DNA of 64,000 nucleotides from DAOUAG01 sp034432935 (GCA_034432935.1 DAOUBD010000018.1:80549-144548); one strand, 5' to 3'. Shown: positions 50,097 through 59,094, counted from the stretch's first letter. Numbers and translations: made by a program. Notes: generated by a model from the sequence alone, not told the origin.

Positions 50097-51266
50097 CTAG
50101 CCGGCTATGCCAGCCGCCCGCATCTCCTCGATCTCCCCCTCGGAGTACCCGGCCTCCTTCAACACCTCGCCCGTGTGCTCCCCCCGTTTCGGCGCCAGGC
50201 GGCGCACCGCGCCCGGCGTCTCCGAGAATTTGGGCGCTATACCCACCATCCGCACAGGGCCGAACTGGGGGTGCGGCACCTCGGCCACCATCCCTCGGGC
50301 CTGCACGTGCGGGTCCGTGAAAACCTCATCCAGGCTGTACACCGGGGCGACGCAGATATCGCGTTGGCGCAGCTCCTCAAACCACTCGTCGCGGGTCCTC
50401 TCGCGGAACTTACGGCGGAAGAATTCGAACATCTCCGCGAACTTCTCGCGGTTGTTCTGGTGTGGGATGAACTCCGGGCAACCGAGGGCCTGGCAGAGCT
50501 CCTGCCAGAACCAGGGCTCCAAACAGCCGATGGACAGCCAACGCCCGTCGGCAGTCTCGTAGACGTGATAGGAAGGCACAGCGCCGTTGAGGAAGTCCTC
50601 CCCCGGTCTGGGCACGTGGCCGCCTGCGAAATACTGGTTGGCGATAAACGTGATGAGAGATGTTACGCCGTCGCTCATGGCCATGTCGATATACTGGCCG
50701 CTGCCCGTCTTTCCCCGGGCGATGATGGCGGCGAGGATAGCGAAGGCGGCGTAGAGGCCGCCGCCCGCGAAATCGGCGATGATGTTCATGGGGATGGCTG
50801 GCGCCTGGCCGGGCCAGCCGATCATGCCCAGGGCGCCGCCGATACTGATATAGTTGATGTCGTGGCCGACAAGGCCAGAATAGGGCCCCGTCTGGCCGTA
50901 ACCGCTGAGGGAGCAGTAGATTACGCGGGGGTTGACGGCCTTGACAGCCTCGTAGTCCACTCCCAGTCGCTTGGCCACGCCAGGCCGGAACCCTTCCACG
51001 ACGACGTCCGCGCCGCGCGCCAGACGTAGGAAGGCTTGCTGCGCCCTTGGCTCCTTGAGGTTTAGGCCCACGGATCGCTTGTTGCGCCCCAGGGCGTTGA
51101 AGGCTTGGGTGCGTTCGTTGCTTACGGCGTCGAAGCGGCGGCCCACTCCCGGGGGCTCCTCCACCACGATGACGTCTGCTCCCAGGTCGCCCAGGAGCAT
51201 CGTGCAGAAGGGCCCTGGAGCCAGGCGCGTCAGGTCCAGCACGCGGATACCTTCCAGCGGCATCAT
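50097..51266 (-). CDS. CaiB/BaiF-type CoA-transferase, AMACR-like
   Basis: A 389-residue type III CoA-transferase-family protein. It opens LEGIRVLDLTRLAPGPFCTM and shows GDLGADVIVVEEPP, GRNKRSVGLNLK and GHDINYISIGGALGMIG near residue 125. The His and Asp there resemble the alpha-methylacyl-CoA racemase pair more than the Asp nucleophile of formyl-CoA transferase. The later GKTGSGQYIDMAMSDGV is conserved. Racemase or CoA-transfer activity both remain possible. The start ATG at 51266 could also be the second Met. Confidence 0.85.
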   Translation of the reverse strand: MMPLEGIRVLDLTRLAPGPFCTMLLGDLGADVIVVEEPPGVGRRFDAVSNERTQAFNALGRNKRSVGLNLKEPRAQQAFLRLARGADVVVEGFRPGVAKRLGVDYEAVKAVNPRVIYCSLSGYGQTGPYSGLVGHDINYISIGGALGMIGWPGQAPAIPMNIIADFAGGGLYAAFAILAAIIARGKTGSGQYIDMAMSDGVTSLITFIANQYFAGGHVPRPGEDFLNGAVPSYHVYETADGRWLSIGCLEPWFWQELCQALGCPEFIPHQNNREKFAEMFEFFRRKFRERTRDEWFEELRQRDICVAPVYSLDEVFTDPHVQARGMVAEVPHPQFGPVRMVGIAPKFSETPGAVRRLAPKRGEHTGEVLKEAGYSEGEIEEMRAAGIAG

Positions 51267-51435
51267 CCCGTCATCCCTCCTTACGCACGGCGGGCTCCGG
51301 CCAGCGCCGCGCGTGGCGTATGATGCGGAGCAGTCGCGCCCGGCGTCAAGGGAAAGGGGCGGGTCGACCCGTTAACCTCAAGGCCATGACGGCGTTATAT
51401 GCTTAGCGCACCCGAAGCTGAGGAGGGCTGGACCC

Positions 51436-51969
51436 ATGGAACTATCCAACCGCGAGGCGTGGGCCGCGCTTCATGGTATGTTTTTCGGCGCCCTCTTCCT
51501 GTTGGCCTTCGCCGGAGGCCTGGCCGGTCTCTGGAGCTTGCGACCCGAGTGGGTTACGGCCAACGGCCTGCAAGAACGCATGCTACGGCTCAAGGTAGGC
51601 GTGACGGCCATGGCCATCATCGCCTGGGTCACCGTCGTTACGGGCACCTGGATCGTGTACCCCTGGTACCGGGCCAAACCGCCGTCCGGGACCACAGACC
51701 TCACAGACTATCCGAGGGCCCTCCTCCTCAGTGACCCGGACACCAAGGAGTGGCACGAGTTCGGCATGGAGTGGAAGGAGCACGTGGCCTGGATCTCGCC
51801 CATATTGGCCAGCGTGGCCGCCTTCATCGTCGTGTACTACGGCAATCAGCTCATCGTCGACAAGAGACTGCGCTACGCCGCCATGGCAACGTTTGTCCTG
51901 GCTTTCGCGACGGCTGGGGTTGCGGGCGCCTTGGGCGCTTTCATCACCAAGGTGGCGCCGATCCAGTAG
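51436..51969 (+). CDS. Four-helix membrane protein, unknown
   Basis: A 177-residue membrane protein with four hydrophobic helices. Notable conserved-looking residues are His in AALHGMFFGALF near residue 12, a long loop with WIVYPWYRAKPP, and EWHEFGMEWKEHVAWISPIL near residue 108 that carries two His and several Trp before the third helix. The His/Trp pattern could bind heme or a quinone, but this is speculation. It is followed 14 bases later by another small membrane protein on the same strand. GGGCTGGACCC precedes the ATG, without a strong ribosome-binding site. Confidence 0.65.
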   Translation: MELSNREAWAALHGMFFGALFLLAFAGGLAGLWSLRPEWVTANGLQERMLRLKVGVTAMAIIAWVTVVTGTWIVYPWYRAKPPSGTTDLTDYPRALLLSDPDTKEWHEFGMEWKEHVAWISPILASVAAFIVVYYGNQLIVDKRLRYAAMATFVLAFATAGVAGALGAFITKVAPIQ

Positions 51970-51983
51970 CAGGGGGGTGTCTT

Positions 51984-52382
51984 ATGGCCACCATCCACTA
52001 TCAGCGCGAGGGCGGCAAGGGGGTCGACACCGTTGAGTGGGTTCCCCAGGAGATCATCATCGAAGAGCGTCCCAACGGTGCCGCCGTAGCAGCCCTCATT
52101 TCCGCCGCCATCGGCATCTTCTTCCTCGGCCTCTTCACGGTCTTGAGCGAGGCCAGCGCCGACATCGCAGACGTTCTGAACATCAAGAACCGCGTCGGGC
52201 CGTTGAGCGGCAAGACAACCTTCGCCGTGGCCATCTATCTGGCCGCTTGGGCCGTCCTAGCGGCTGCCTGCTGGCGGCGGAACGTGCCGTGGAACGCCGT
52301 ACTAGTCGCCACGGCCGTGCTAGTCGCCCTCGGCCTCCTCTTCACGTTTCCCGAGTTCTTTCAGCTATTCGCAGAGGAGTGA
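51984..52382 (+). CDS. Small membrane protein, unknown
   Basis: A 132-residue protein with an N-terminal soluble part (MATIHYQREGGKGVDTVEWV) and three hydrophobic segments (AAVAALISAAIGIFFLGLFT, FAVAIYLAAWAVLAAACW and AVLVATAVLVALGLLFTF). GGGGGGTG lies four bases upstream of the ATG. It is adjacent to and likely co-transcribed with the four-helix membrane protein before it. I do not recognise a family. Confidence 0.65.
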   Translation: MATIHYQREGGKGVDTVEWVPQEIIIEERPNGAAVAALISAAIGIFFLGLFTVLSEASADIADVLNIKNRVGPLSGKTTFAVAIYLAAWAVLAAACWRRNVPWNAVLVATAVLVALGLLFTFPEFFQLFAEE

Positions 52383-52413
52383 CAAGCCAGCGAGGCTCGC
52401 TCAGAAAGCCACC

Positions 52414-52443
52414 TTGCCGGGCCGGCGGCGTTTCTGCTAGTAT
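52414..52443 (+). promoter_or_regulatory. Promoter of tRNA-Ala
   Basis: TTGCCG (52414-52419), an 18-base spacer and TAGTAT (52438-52443) with TGC before it. The -35 hexamer and spacing match the ferredoxin promoter at 29562. Confidence 0.7.
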
Positions 52444-52456
52444 GGTCTACCGGTAA

Positions 52457-52532
52457 GGGGCTGTAGCTCAGCTGGGAGAGCGCCTCAATGGCATTGAGGA
52501 GGTCAGGGGTTCGACTCCCCTCAGCTCCACCA
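52457..52532 (+). tRNA. tRNA-Ala (anticodon GGC)
   Basis: Seventy-six bases with CCA. The acceptor stem GGGGCTG pairs with CAGCTCC and contains the G3-U70 wobble that identifies tRNA-Ala. The anticodon stem CCTCA/TGAGG holds the loop ATGGCAT with GGC. The T arm is AGGGG-TTCGACT-CCCCT. Discriminator base is A. Confidence 0.98.
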
Positions 52533-52559
52533 ATTTGTTTTTCGGCAACGGAGATCCCT

Positions 52560-52864
52560 AGAGGCGAAGAAGGGGAGTATTAGGGCTCCACTCGCAGAGA
52601 GCCGGCCCCGCCCGGCGCGGGATGTGCAAGCCGGCACCCGGGCCCGAACTCGCCCCAGAGCCTCGCCAGTGACTCCCTTCCTTCCGGAAGGGACAGCCGG
52701 CGGCGGGCAGCGCCCGTTACAGCGCCCCCAGAGCGCTCCAAGCGGCGTCTCCTCTGCATGCTCGCAAGCCAGGGCATGGACGGTGGTGTTACGTCCGCGG
52801 GGGAATCAGGGTGGTACCGCGGAGAGAAAGCCCCTCCGTCCCTGGACGGCGGGGCTCTTTCTTT
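52560..52864 (+). promoter_or_regulatory. T-box riboswitch (Leu) ahead of mgtC-leuS
   Basis: The signature AGGGTGGTACCGCG lies at 52808-52821; its TGGT bulge pairs with the CCA end and an A discriminator, as in tRNA-Leu. Stem I can be traced: GAGGC (52561-52565) pairs with GCCTC (52660-52664), GGGG (52572-52575) with CCCC (52653-52656), and GGGC (52583-52586) with GCCC (52642-52645). The AGTA S-turn (52576-52579) faces GAA-CTC-G, giving CTC (Leu) at 52649-52651 as the specifier. Uncharged tRNA-Leu would stabilise the antiterminator and allow transcription of mgtC and leuS. Confidence 0.93.
52826..52864 (+). terminator. T-box intrinsic terminator
   Basis: AAGCCCC and CCGTC on the 5' side pair with GACGG and GGGGCTC (mismatch at 52835/52850), loop CCTG, followed by TTTCTTT. 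It overlaps the 3' side of the antiterminator, as expected in a transcription-attenuating T-box. Confidence 0.85.
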
Positions 52865-52883
52865 GGTGGGCCAACCACCAAAG
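52861..52883 (+). promoter_or_regulatory. Perfect inverted repeat before mgtC
   Basis: CTTTGGTGG, loop GCCAA, CCACCAAAG: a 9-bp perfect stem directly after the terminator. Its 3' edge runs into AAGGGTG, the ribosome-binding site of the next gene, which could partly hide it. Confidence 0.7.
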
Positions 52884-52889
52884 GGTGAC

Positions 52890-53420
52890 ATGGAGATGGA
52901 CGTGTCAGCGACGGATCAGCTAGAGATCGTGGGCAGGCTCTGCCTAGCTGGCCTCCTGGGCGCCGTTATTGGCCTGGAACGCGAGCTTCGCGGCTACCCC
53001 GCCGGAATCCGTACTATCGCCCTGGTGGCCCTTGGCTCTGCCCTTTTTACCGACGTGTCAGGTCTTCTGGGGGGAGATGACCGCGTCGCAGCTGGCATCG
53101 TCAGCGGCATCGGCTTCCTGGGCGCGGGCGTCATCTTCCGCGAAGGCTACACCGTGCGGGGCATCACCACCGCCGCCACCATCTGGTCGGCAGCTGCCGT
53201 GGGCATGGCCATCGGGGCGGAGCTATACGTGGCAGGGAGCCTTGGAGCACTCTTCATCTTTCTCCTGTTGGAGGCCAGGCCGTTCACCCGCCGCATCGAT
53301 GACTGGCTGCGACGCATCGGAGGCGAGCTCAGGGAGGAAGGCGACGGGAGCGGCGGCAGCGATCAGATGCAGCCGCTGGCCGCAACCAAGGATCACGAAG
53401 GGAAAACCTGGGAGGTCTAG
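52890..53420 (+). CDS. MgtC/SapB-family membrane protein
   Basis: A 176-residue protein of the MgtC/SapB family. It has LLGAVIGLERELRGYPAGIRTIAL near residue 22, GIGFLGAGVIF near residue 73, and a TTAATIWSAAAVGMAIG helix, with four to five membrane segments. The charged C-terminus (GSDQMQPLAATKDHEGK) is not conserved. ATG at 52890 has AAGGGTG upstream. It is the first gene after the Leu T-box and lies 50 bases before leuS, so it is under the same control. MgtC-type proteins are linked to Mg2+ or phosphate homeostasis; the tie to Leu supply is unexplained. Confidence 0.88.
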   Translation: MEMDVSATDQLEIVGRLCLAGLLGAVIGLERELRGYPAGIRTIALVALGSALFTDVSGLLGGDDRVAAGIVSGIGFLGAGVIFREGYTVRGITTAATIWSAAAVGMAIGAELYVAGSLGALFIFLLLEARPFTRRIDDWLRRIGGELREEGDGSGGSDQMQPLAATKDHEGKTWEV

Positions 53421-53470
53421 CAAACCTTGAGGCCGGGCAGTTACGGGGCTACAAATAGGATTGGGAACCC

Positions 53471-55918
53471 ATGAGAGAACGCTACAACCCGAAAGAGATC
53501 GAAAAGAAGTGGCAGGAGCGCTGGGAGAGGGATGGGCTCTACCGCACCGACCTCAGCCGCGCCGAGGATAAGTTCTACTTCCTGACGATGCTGCCGTACA
53601 CCTCCGGGAATCTCCACGTAGGCCACTGGTACGCTATGGCGCCCTCCGACGCCGCTGCCCGCTACAGGCGGATGCGCGGCTACAACGTCTTCTTCCCCAT
53701 CGGCTTCGATGCCTTTGGCCTGCCCGCGGAGAACGCCGCCATCAAGCAGGGGATCCATCCCCACAGGTGGACGTACGACAACATAGACCGCATGCGCCAA
53801 CAGTTGAAGACCATGGGGGCGATGTTCGACTGGTCCAGCGAGACTATCACTTGCGACCCCGAGTACTACCGCTGGAACCAGTGGTTCTTCCTGAAGTTCT
53901 ACGAGAAGGGGCTGGCCTACCGGGCCAGCGCTCCGGCCAACTGGTGCCCTGGCTGCCAGACGGTGCTGGCCAACGAGCAGGTGCTGCCGGACGGCCGCTG
54001 CGAGCGGTGCGGGTCCGCCGTGACCCACCGCGACCTGGAGCAGTGGTTCTTCCGCATCACCAAGTATGCTGACGAGCTTCTGGACTTCAGCAAGATGGAG
54101 TGGCCGGAGCGCGTCACCACCATGCAGCGCAACTGGATCGGCCGCTCCGAAGGGCTGGAGATCGCCTTCGCCCTAGACCATCCGGGCGCCGGCCAGAAGG
54201 AGGTGCGGGTCTTCACGACTCGGCCGGACACGATCTTCGGCGTGACGTTTATGGTTCTGGCCCCGGAACACCCGTTGGTGCCCCTCATTACGACGCCCGA
54301 ACAGCGGGCCGCCGTCGACGCCTACATCGAACAGGCCCGCCGCCAGACCGAGATCGAGCGCATGAGCACCGAGCGCGAGAAGACGGGGGTCTTCACCGGC
54401 GCCTACTGTCGCAACCTCCTCAGTGGCGAGCAGGTGCCCATCTGGATCGCCGACTATGCCCTCCTCTGGTATGGGACAGGCGCGGTCATGGGCGTACCGG
54501 CCCACGACCAGCGCGACTTCGAGTTCGCCCAGAAGTACGGCATACCCGTCCGAGTGGTCATCGCGCCGCCGGACTGGGACGGATCCCCCCTCCAGCAGGC
54601 CTACGTCGACCCCGGCGTCATGATGAACTCTGGGCGGTTCGACGGGCTGTCCAACGAAGAGGGCAAGGAGCGGATCGCCGACTACGTAGAGTCGCAAGGC
54701 TGGGGACGCCGCACGGTCACGTATCGCCTGCGCGACTGGCTCATCTCCCGCCAGCGCTACTGGGGCACGCCCATACCCGTGGTCCACTGCCCCCGCGATG
54801 GCATCGTGCCCGTTCCCGAAGAGCAGCTCCCCGTTCTCTTGCCCCAGGACGCCGAGTTCAAGCCCACCGGTGAGTCGCCCCTCGCCCGGCACGAGGGGTT
54901 CATCAACACCACCTGTCCCACGTGCGGGGGGCCCGCCCAGCGGGAAACCGACACCATGGACACCTTCATGGACTCCAACTGGTACTTCATCCGGTACCTG
55001 AGCCCCCGTTACGACAAGGGGCCCTTCGACCAGGAGCTGGCGCGAAGATGGCTGCCGGTAGATCAGTACACGGGGGGTGCGGAGCACGCCGTCATGCACC
55101 TCCTGTACGCCCGCTTCTTCTGGAAGGTGGCCCGGGATATGGGGCTAGTGCAAGGGGACGAGCCCTTCCTACGCCTCTTCAACCAGGGGCAGATCCTCGG
55201 TCCGGACGGCCAACGCATGTCCAAGTCCCGCGGCAATGTGGTGGCGCCGGACGAGCACGTGGACCGTTATGGGGCGGACGTCTTCCGCTGCTACCTCATG
55301 TTCATCGGCCCCTGGGACGAAGGCGGCCCCTTCGGGCTTCAGGGCATCGCCGGCGTCGATCGGTGGCTCAACAGGCTTTGGAACACCGTCCTTTCGCCCC
55401 CGGATTTCAGCCGGGCTGACCCATCCGCGTCCCGCGACCTGCGACGCCAGACCCACAAGACCATCCGCCGGGTGAGCGATGACATGGAGGGCTTCCGGTT
55501 CAACACCGTGGTAGCCGCCCTGATGGAGATGACCAACGCCCTCGGTCACGCTCGGGAGTCAGCCAACGTCGACGCCGCGGCCTGGGACGAGGCCGTGGGG
55601 TCTCTGTTGCTCATGCTGGCGCCCTTGGCGCCCCACATCGCTGAGGAGCTGTGGGAGAGGACGGGGCGCCAGTACAGCGTGCACCTCCAGCGCTGGCCCT
55701 CGTGGGACCCGGAGCTGGCTAAAGAGGAGGAGATAACTCTGGTGGTCCAGGTCAACGGCAAGGTACGAGATCGAGTCCAGGCCCCCGCCGGCATCAGCGA
55801 GGGCGAGGCCCGGAAGCTGGCCCTCGCCAGCCCCATCGTCAAGCGGCACTTGGAGGGGCAGCAGGTGCGCCGCGTCATCTATGTGCCCGGCAAGCTCGTG
55901 AACATCGTGGCAGGATGA
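53471..55918 (+). CDS. leuS: Leucyl-tRNA synthetase
   Basis: Class I synthetase of 815 residues charging tRNA-Leu. HIGH appears as LHVGHWYA in LPYTSGNLHVGH near residue 50, and KMSKS as RMSKSRGNVV near residue 580. The zinc knuckle NWCPGCQTVLANEQVLPDGR and CERCG is intact. The CP1 editing domain is present (about residues 225-420) with TTRPDTIFGVTFMVLAPEHP near residue 250, so misacylated Ile or Val should be removed. The C-terminal anticodon-binding and leucine-specific regions complete it. A T-box and an mgtC-family gene precede it. Confidence 0.97.
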   Translation: MRERYNPKEIEKKWQERWERDGLYRTDLSRAEDKFYFLTMLPYTSGNLHVGHWYAMAPSDAAARYRRMRGYNVFFPIGFDAFGLPAENAAIKQGIHPHRWTYDNIDRMRQQLKTMGAMFDWSSETITCDPEYYRWNQWFFLKFYEKGLAYRASAPANWCPGCQTVLANEQVLPDGRCERCGSAVTHRDLEQWFFRITKYADELLDFSKMEWPERVTTMQRNWIGRSEGLEIAFALDHPGAGQKEVRVFTTRPDTIFGVTFMVLAPEHPLVPLITTPEQRAAVDAYIEQARRQTEIERMSTEREKTGVFTGAYCRNLLSGEQVPIWIADYALLWYGTGAVMGVPAHDQRDFEFAQKYGIPVRVVIAPPDWDGSPLQQAYVDPGVMMNSGRFDGLSNEEGKERIADYVESQGWGRRTVTYRLRDWLISRQRYWGTPIPVVHCPRDGIVPVPEEQLPVLLPQDAEFKPTGESPLARHEGFINTTCPTCGGPAQRETDTMDTFMDSNWYFIRYLSPRYDKGPFDQELARRWLPVDQYTGGAEHAVMHLLYARFFWKVARDMGLVQGDEPFLRLFNQGQILGPDGQRMSKSRGNVVAPDEHVDRYGADVFRCYLMFIGPWDEGGPFGLQGIAGVDRWLNRLWNTVLSPPDFSRADPSASRDLRRQTHKTIRRVSDDMEGFRFNTVVAALMEMTNALGHARESANVDAAAWDEAVGSLLLMLAPLAPHIAEELWERTGRQYSVHLQRWPSWDPELAKEEEITLVVQVNGKVRDRVQAPAGISEGEARKLALASPIVKRHLEGQQVRRVIYVPGKLVNIVAG

Positions 55919-55996
55919 CCAGGTGCCCGTCTTGTAAACTAGAAGCGGTATGGGTAGGGCCTGCCGCGCCGCGTCCGCCATCTTACCTGTTGAGGC

Positions 55997-56464
55997 ATGC
56001 CTCTGATGCCCCGGGTCGCCGTTTCCAAAATCATCGCCGCAGCGCCTGCCGAGGTCTGGACCGCCATCTGCGATCTCCCCAACGCCGGCCGGTGGAACGC
56101 CGCGTGGTCTGAGATCGAGATCACCTCACCTCAGAGGGAGGGGATTGGCACCACCTTCCGGGCGACGACGGCCGACGGCGACAGCTTCGAATTCCGTATC
56201 TCCGAATGGGAGGCGCCGAAGCGTATCTCCTTCGTCCCCATCCGCCGGGAAGACGAACGCTACGCCGTGACGCTGGAACGCCACACCTTCGATCTGCGCC
56301 CTACGGCAGACGGAGGCACTCAGGTCGAGCTGACGGCCCAAGCATCGGCGCGGGGTCTGGTGGGCCGCCTGGTGGCCCTCTTTTTGTGGCCTGGACACCA
56401 GCGGGAAGGTCTGGAGCAGGCCTTGAGCGCCCTTGGCGCCATCTTCGAAAGCCAGGACGAGTAG
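55997..56464 (+). CDS. SRPBCC-fold protein
   Basis: A 155-residue protein of the START/SRPBCC (polyketide cyclase/dehydrase) superfamily. It opens VAVSKIIAAAPAEVWTAICD, then NAGRWNAAWSEIEITSP and GIGTTFRATTADGDSFEF, the usual alternating beta strands; a C-terminal helix (HQREGLEQALSALGAIF) caps the ligand cavity. The ligand is unknown. The ATG at 55997 (or 56006) sits in a 12-base palindrome GAGGCATGCCTC, which might regulate it. It precedes the peptidase gene by 10 bases and is likely co-transcribed. Confidence 0.75.
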   Translation: MPLMPRVAVSKIIAAAPAEVWTAICDLPNAGRWNAAWSEIEITSPQREGIGTTFRATTADGDSFEFRISEWEAPKRISFVPIRREDERYAVTLERHTFDLRPTADGGTQVELTAQASARGLVGRLVALFLWPGHQREGLEQALSALGAIFESQDE

Positions 56465-56474
56465 GCGATAGCCC

Positions 56475-58418
56475 ATGCGCCGCTTTCTAGCCCTGCTCTT
56501 GGCCGTGATCGCCGCCGCCCTCTCGGCTGGCTCGCCAGCCGTCTCCCCCGCCTCTGCCGCTAGCCCTCTGGCGGTAACCTCGCGCGTGACCTATGACCTC
56601 AAGCCAGAGGAAGGCCCAGTGCGGGTCTCCTGGGACGTATCGGTCACCAACAACGATCCGGCTACAGTGCGCAACTCCTACTACGATAACCTGCGCCTGC
56701 CCGTGCTGAGGGGCGCCACCGGCATCACCGCCAGCTCCGCCGCTGGCGCCAGCTTAACGGTAGCTCTGGATGACAGCGGCGTGGAGCCCATTGCGGTGGC
56801 TTCCGTGAAGTTCGACAAACGCCTCTTTTACCGCGACAGCTATTCGTTTTCCCTCAGTTACGAGATTGGCGCCGCCCGCAGCGAATCGCTTTTGGTAACG
56901 CCGTACTACGTTTACCTCCCCCTCTTGGCCTCGGGCGACGAGGCAACCGTAACACTGAACACGCCTTCCGGCCCCGACTGGAGCACGACGGTGAAGGCCA
57001 GCGAGTGCTCCCCTTCCGGCGGCTCTACGTACACCTGCCACGGCTCCTCTTCGGTCTACGTGGCGGCCTTTGCCGAAGTGGTGCGGCCCGACGCCCTCGC
57101 TTCTTCGACCTTCGACGCGGCCCTGGCCGGCACATCGGTGCACGTCACCCTCCGTTATTTCCCCGGAGAGGAGGCCTTCGCCAACCACAGCCGCGAGATC
57201 ATCACCGCTGTGCTGCCGGTGATCGAGGACGTGGCCGGGTTCTCTTATCAGGGGCGGCCGGCCCTTAAGGTGGCCCAGGGCGGGCTCCAGGCCACCCTCG
57301 GCAACGAAGGCGTCACGACCTGCGGCGACAGCGAATGCGACATCGTCGTCTCGCCAGTTGGCGATGACTACACGACGATACACGAGCTGGCTCACCTGTG
57401 GACAGGCATCTTCTCCAAGCGCTGGTTGGCCGAGGGGTTCGCTCAGCTCATGGCGGAGGACGCCGCCAGCCGCCTGCCCGCCGGCCTGGTGCAGGGCCAG
57501 CCGCCGCGGTGGCAGCCCTCCGCCATCGAGCTACAGTTGGATGACTGGGAGGACGCCGGCGCAAGCATAGCAGCCACCGAGGAGGAGCGGCTGCGCCAGG
57601 AGGCGGGCTATGACCGTTCGCTGCGCTTTTTGTACCTCCTACGGTTCCAGCTGGGGACCAACCTCTTGAAGCGGGTGAACGCCGCCATCGCAGCCGAAGG
57701 GAAGCCGGCCGACAGCCGCCGTTACCTAGACCTCTTGGAGGACACCAGCGGCCGCCGTGTAGATGATCTCTTCGCCCAATGGGTCTTTCCGTCCTCCTAC
57801 GGCACCATCCTAGCCGACCGCCGCCAGGCGCGGACGCGTCTTGCGGAGCTGGAGCGGCGGGCCGCCGAAGAGGGCCTCAGCGGCGACGTGCCGGCGGCCA
57901 TACGGGAGCAGGTGGCGGAGTGGCGGTTCGACGAAGCCCTCCCTGCTCTGGATGCGGCCGAGGCCGGACTCCAGCGCTATGGCGCCCTCAAGGCGGACCT
58001 TTCGCGCCTGGGAACGGACGCCGCGGCCGCCGGGCTGAGCCTGCCGGAAACGGGCGAGAGCTACCTTAGGCGGTGGGACTTCGACGGCGCCGAGTCCTTC
58101 CTGCGCGCAGCCCGCAGCGCTCTGGAAGCCTACACCGCGGCGGCGGCCAAGGTCCACGCCCACCGGAGCCTGTGGGAGCGGTTCGGGCTTTTGGGAAGCG
58201 ACCCCGAGGGGACCTTGAGGTCAGCGGCGGAGGCCTTCGCCGCCGGAGACTTCACGGGAGCCGAGGACCGGGCGGCGGCAGCTGCGGACAGGGTGGCTTC
58301 CACTGGGACGATAGCCCTGCGCCGCCTCCTCGTAGTGGCCGGGGTGCTGGCCTTCTTCGCCATTGTCGTCCTGGCCGCCGTCTGGATCGCCCGCATACGA
58401 GAACGCGAGTTCGCCTAG
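56475..58418 (+). CDS. Membrane-anchored secreted metallopeptidase (MA clan) with coiled C-terminus
   Basis: A 647-residue exported protein. After a signal peptide (LALLLAVIAAALSAGSPAVS) come beta-rich domains (about residues 30-250). Then the zinc site TTIHELAHLWTGIFSKRWLAEG carries HExxH and the downstream Glu in LAEGFAQLM. A helical region of about 180 residues (LERRAAEEGLSGDVPAAIRE) and one transmembrane helix near the end (LLVVAGVLAFFAIVVLAAVW) close it. Such gluzincins resemble M1-like or peptidase-MA proteins. Substrate unknown. The 56475 ATG follows the SRPBCC stop by 10 bases, without a strong ribosome-binding site. Confidence 0.8.
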   Translation: MRRFLALLLAVIAAALSAGSPAVSPASAASPLAVTSRVTYDLKPEEGPVRVSWDVSVTNNDPATVRNSYYDNLRLPVLRGATGITASSAAGASLTVALDDSGVEPIAVASVKFDKRLFYRDSYSFSLSYEIGAARSESLLVTPYYVYLPLLASGDEATVTLNTPSGPDWSTTVKASECSPSGGSTYTCHGSSSVYVAAFAEVVRPDALASSTFDAALAGTSVHVTLRYFPGEEAFANHSREIITAVLPVIEDVAGFSYQGRPALKVAQGGLQATLGNEGVTTCGDSECDIVVSPVGDDYTTIHELAHLWTGIFSKRWLAEGFAQLMAEDAASRLPAGLVQGQPPRWQPSAIELQLDDWEDAGASIAATEEERLRQEAGYDRSLRFLYLLRFQLGTNLLKRVNAAIAAEGKPADSRRYLDLLEDTSGRRVDDLFAQWVFPSSYGTILADRRQARTRLAELERRAAEEGLSGDVPAAIREQVAEWRFDEALPALDAAEAGLQRYGALKADLSRLGTDAAAAGLSLPETGESYLRRWDFDGAESFLRAARSALEAYTAAAAKVHAHRSLWERFGLLGSDPEGTLRSAAEAFAAGDFTGAEDRAAAAADRVASTGTIALRRLLVVAGVLAFFAIVVLAAVWIARIREREFA

Positions 58419-58544
58419 GCCGCCTTGCCACCGTTTGTGCCGGCGCATGAAGCACCGAGGGGGAGCGATTGCGCCTAGGTGGCACCACCGGGCACCGCTC
58501 GGAGGGGCTCCGTCCCTGTGCGCTCCCTGCTTGTCGCTATCTCG

Positions 58545-59072
58545 CTAGCCGCTGCGGTCGGCGGCCCTCTGCTCCAGGGTCTCCACGCCCCGGCGGACGG
58601 TGGCCAGAAAGCCCTCCAGCTCTTCCTCTAGCTTGCGCAGCACCTGGAGGGCGTAGACATCGGCCTCCCGCATCTGGGCCCGGCTCGCCTCCTGGGCGTC
58701 ATCGAGGCGCGCCCGGGCTTGCTCTTCCGCGCTCTTCAGTAGCTCCTGGGCCCGCCGCTGGGCCTCCGCCGCCACCTCCCGCGCCCGCTCTTCGGCCGCC
58801 TTCACCACGGCGCTGTCCTTCAGCTTCTCCTCCACCTGAACCCGCGCCTCTGCCAGGAGCATCTCGGCGTCCTCGTGGGCCGTGCGCAGGATCTCATCCT
58901 GGCGCTCCAGCACCTCGCGGGCGTCGTAGATCTCCTTCGGCACAGCCACCCTCATACGGTCGATGAGATCCAGCAGGCGTTGGCGGGACAAGACCGCGCC
59001 GCCGCCTACAGGCAGCCGCCGCGCATCCCTTACCATCTCCTCCAGGCGGTCGATGAGGTGCAGGATGTCCAA
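58545..59072 (-). CDS. Coiled-coil protein, DivIVA/ATP-synthase-b-like
   Basis: A 175-residue protein, mostly a long coiled coil. The N-terminal part (MDILHLIDRLEEMVRDARRL, then LSRQRLLDLIDRMRVAVPKE) is followed by VLERQDEILRTAHEDAEMLL and heptads rich in Ala, Glu and Arg. No membrane helix is seen. The arrangement resembles small DivIVA-like or Vma-type b-subunit proteins that sit near coaD in relatives. It lies downstream of coaD with a 22-base gap on the same strand. The role is unclear, possibly cell pole or wall growth. Confidence 0.68.
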   Translation of the reverse strand: MDILHLIDRLEEMVRDARRLPVGGGAVLSRQRLLDLIDRMRVAVPKEIYDAREVLERQDEILRTAHEDAEMLLAEARVQVEEKLKDSAVVKAAEERAREVAAEAQRRAQELLKSAEEQARARLDDAQEASRAQMREADVYALQVLRKLEEELEGFLATVRRGVETLEQRAADRSG

Positions 59073-59094
59073 CGGCGTTCCCTTTCAGCCCGGG

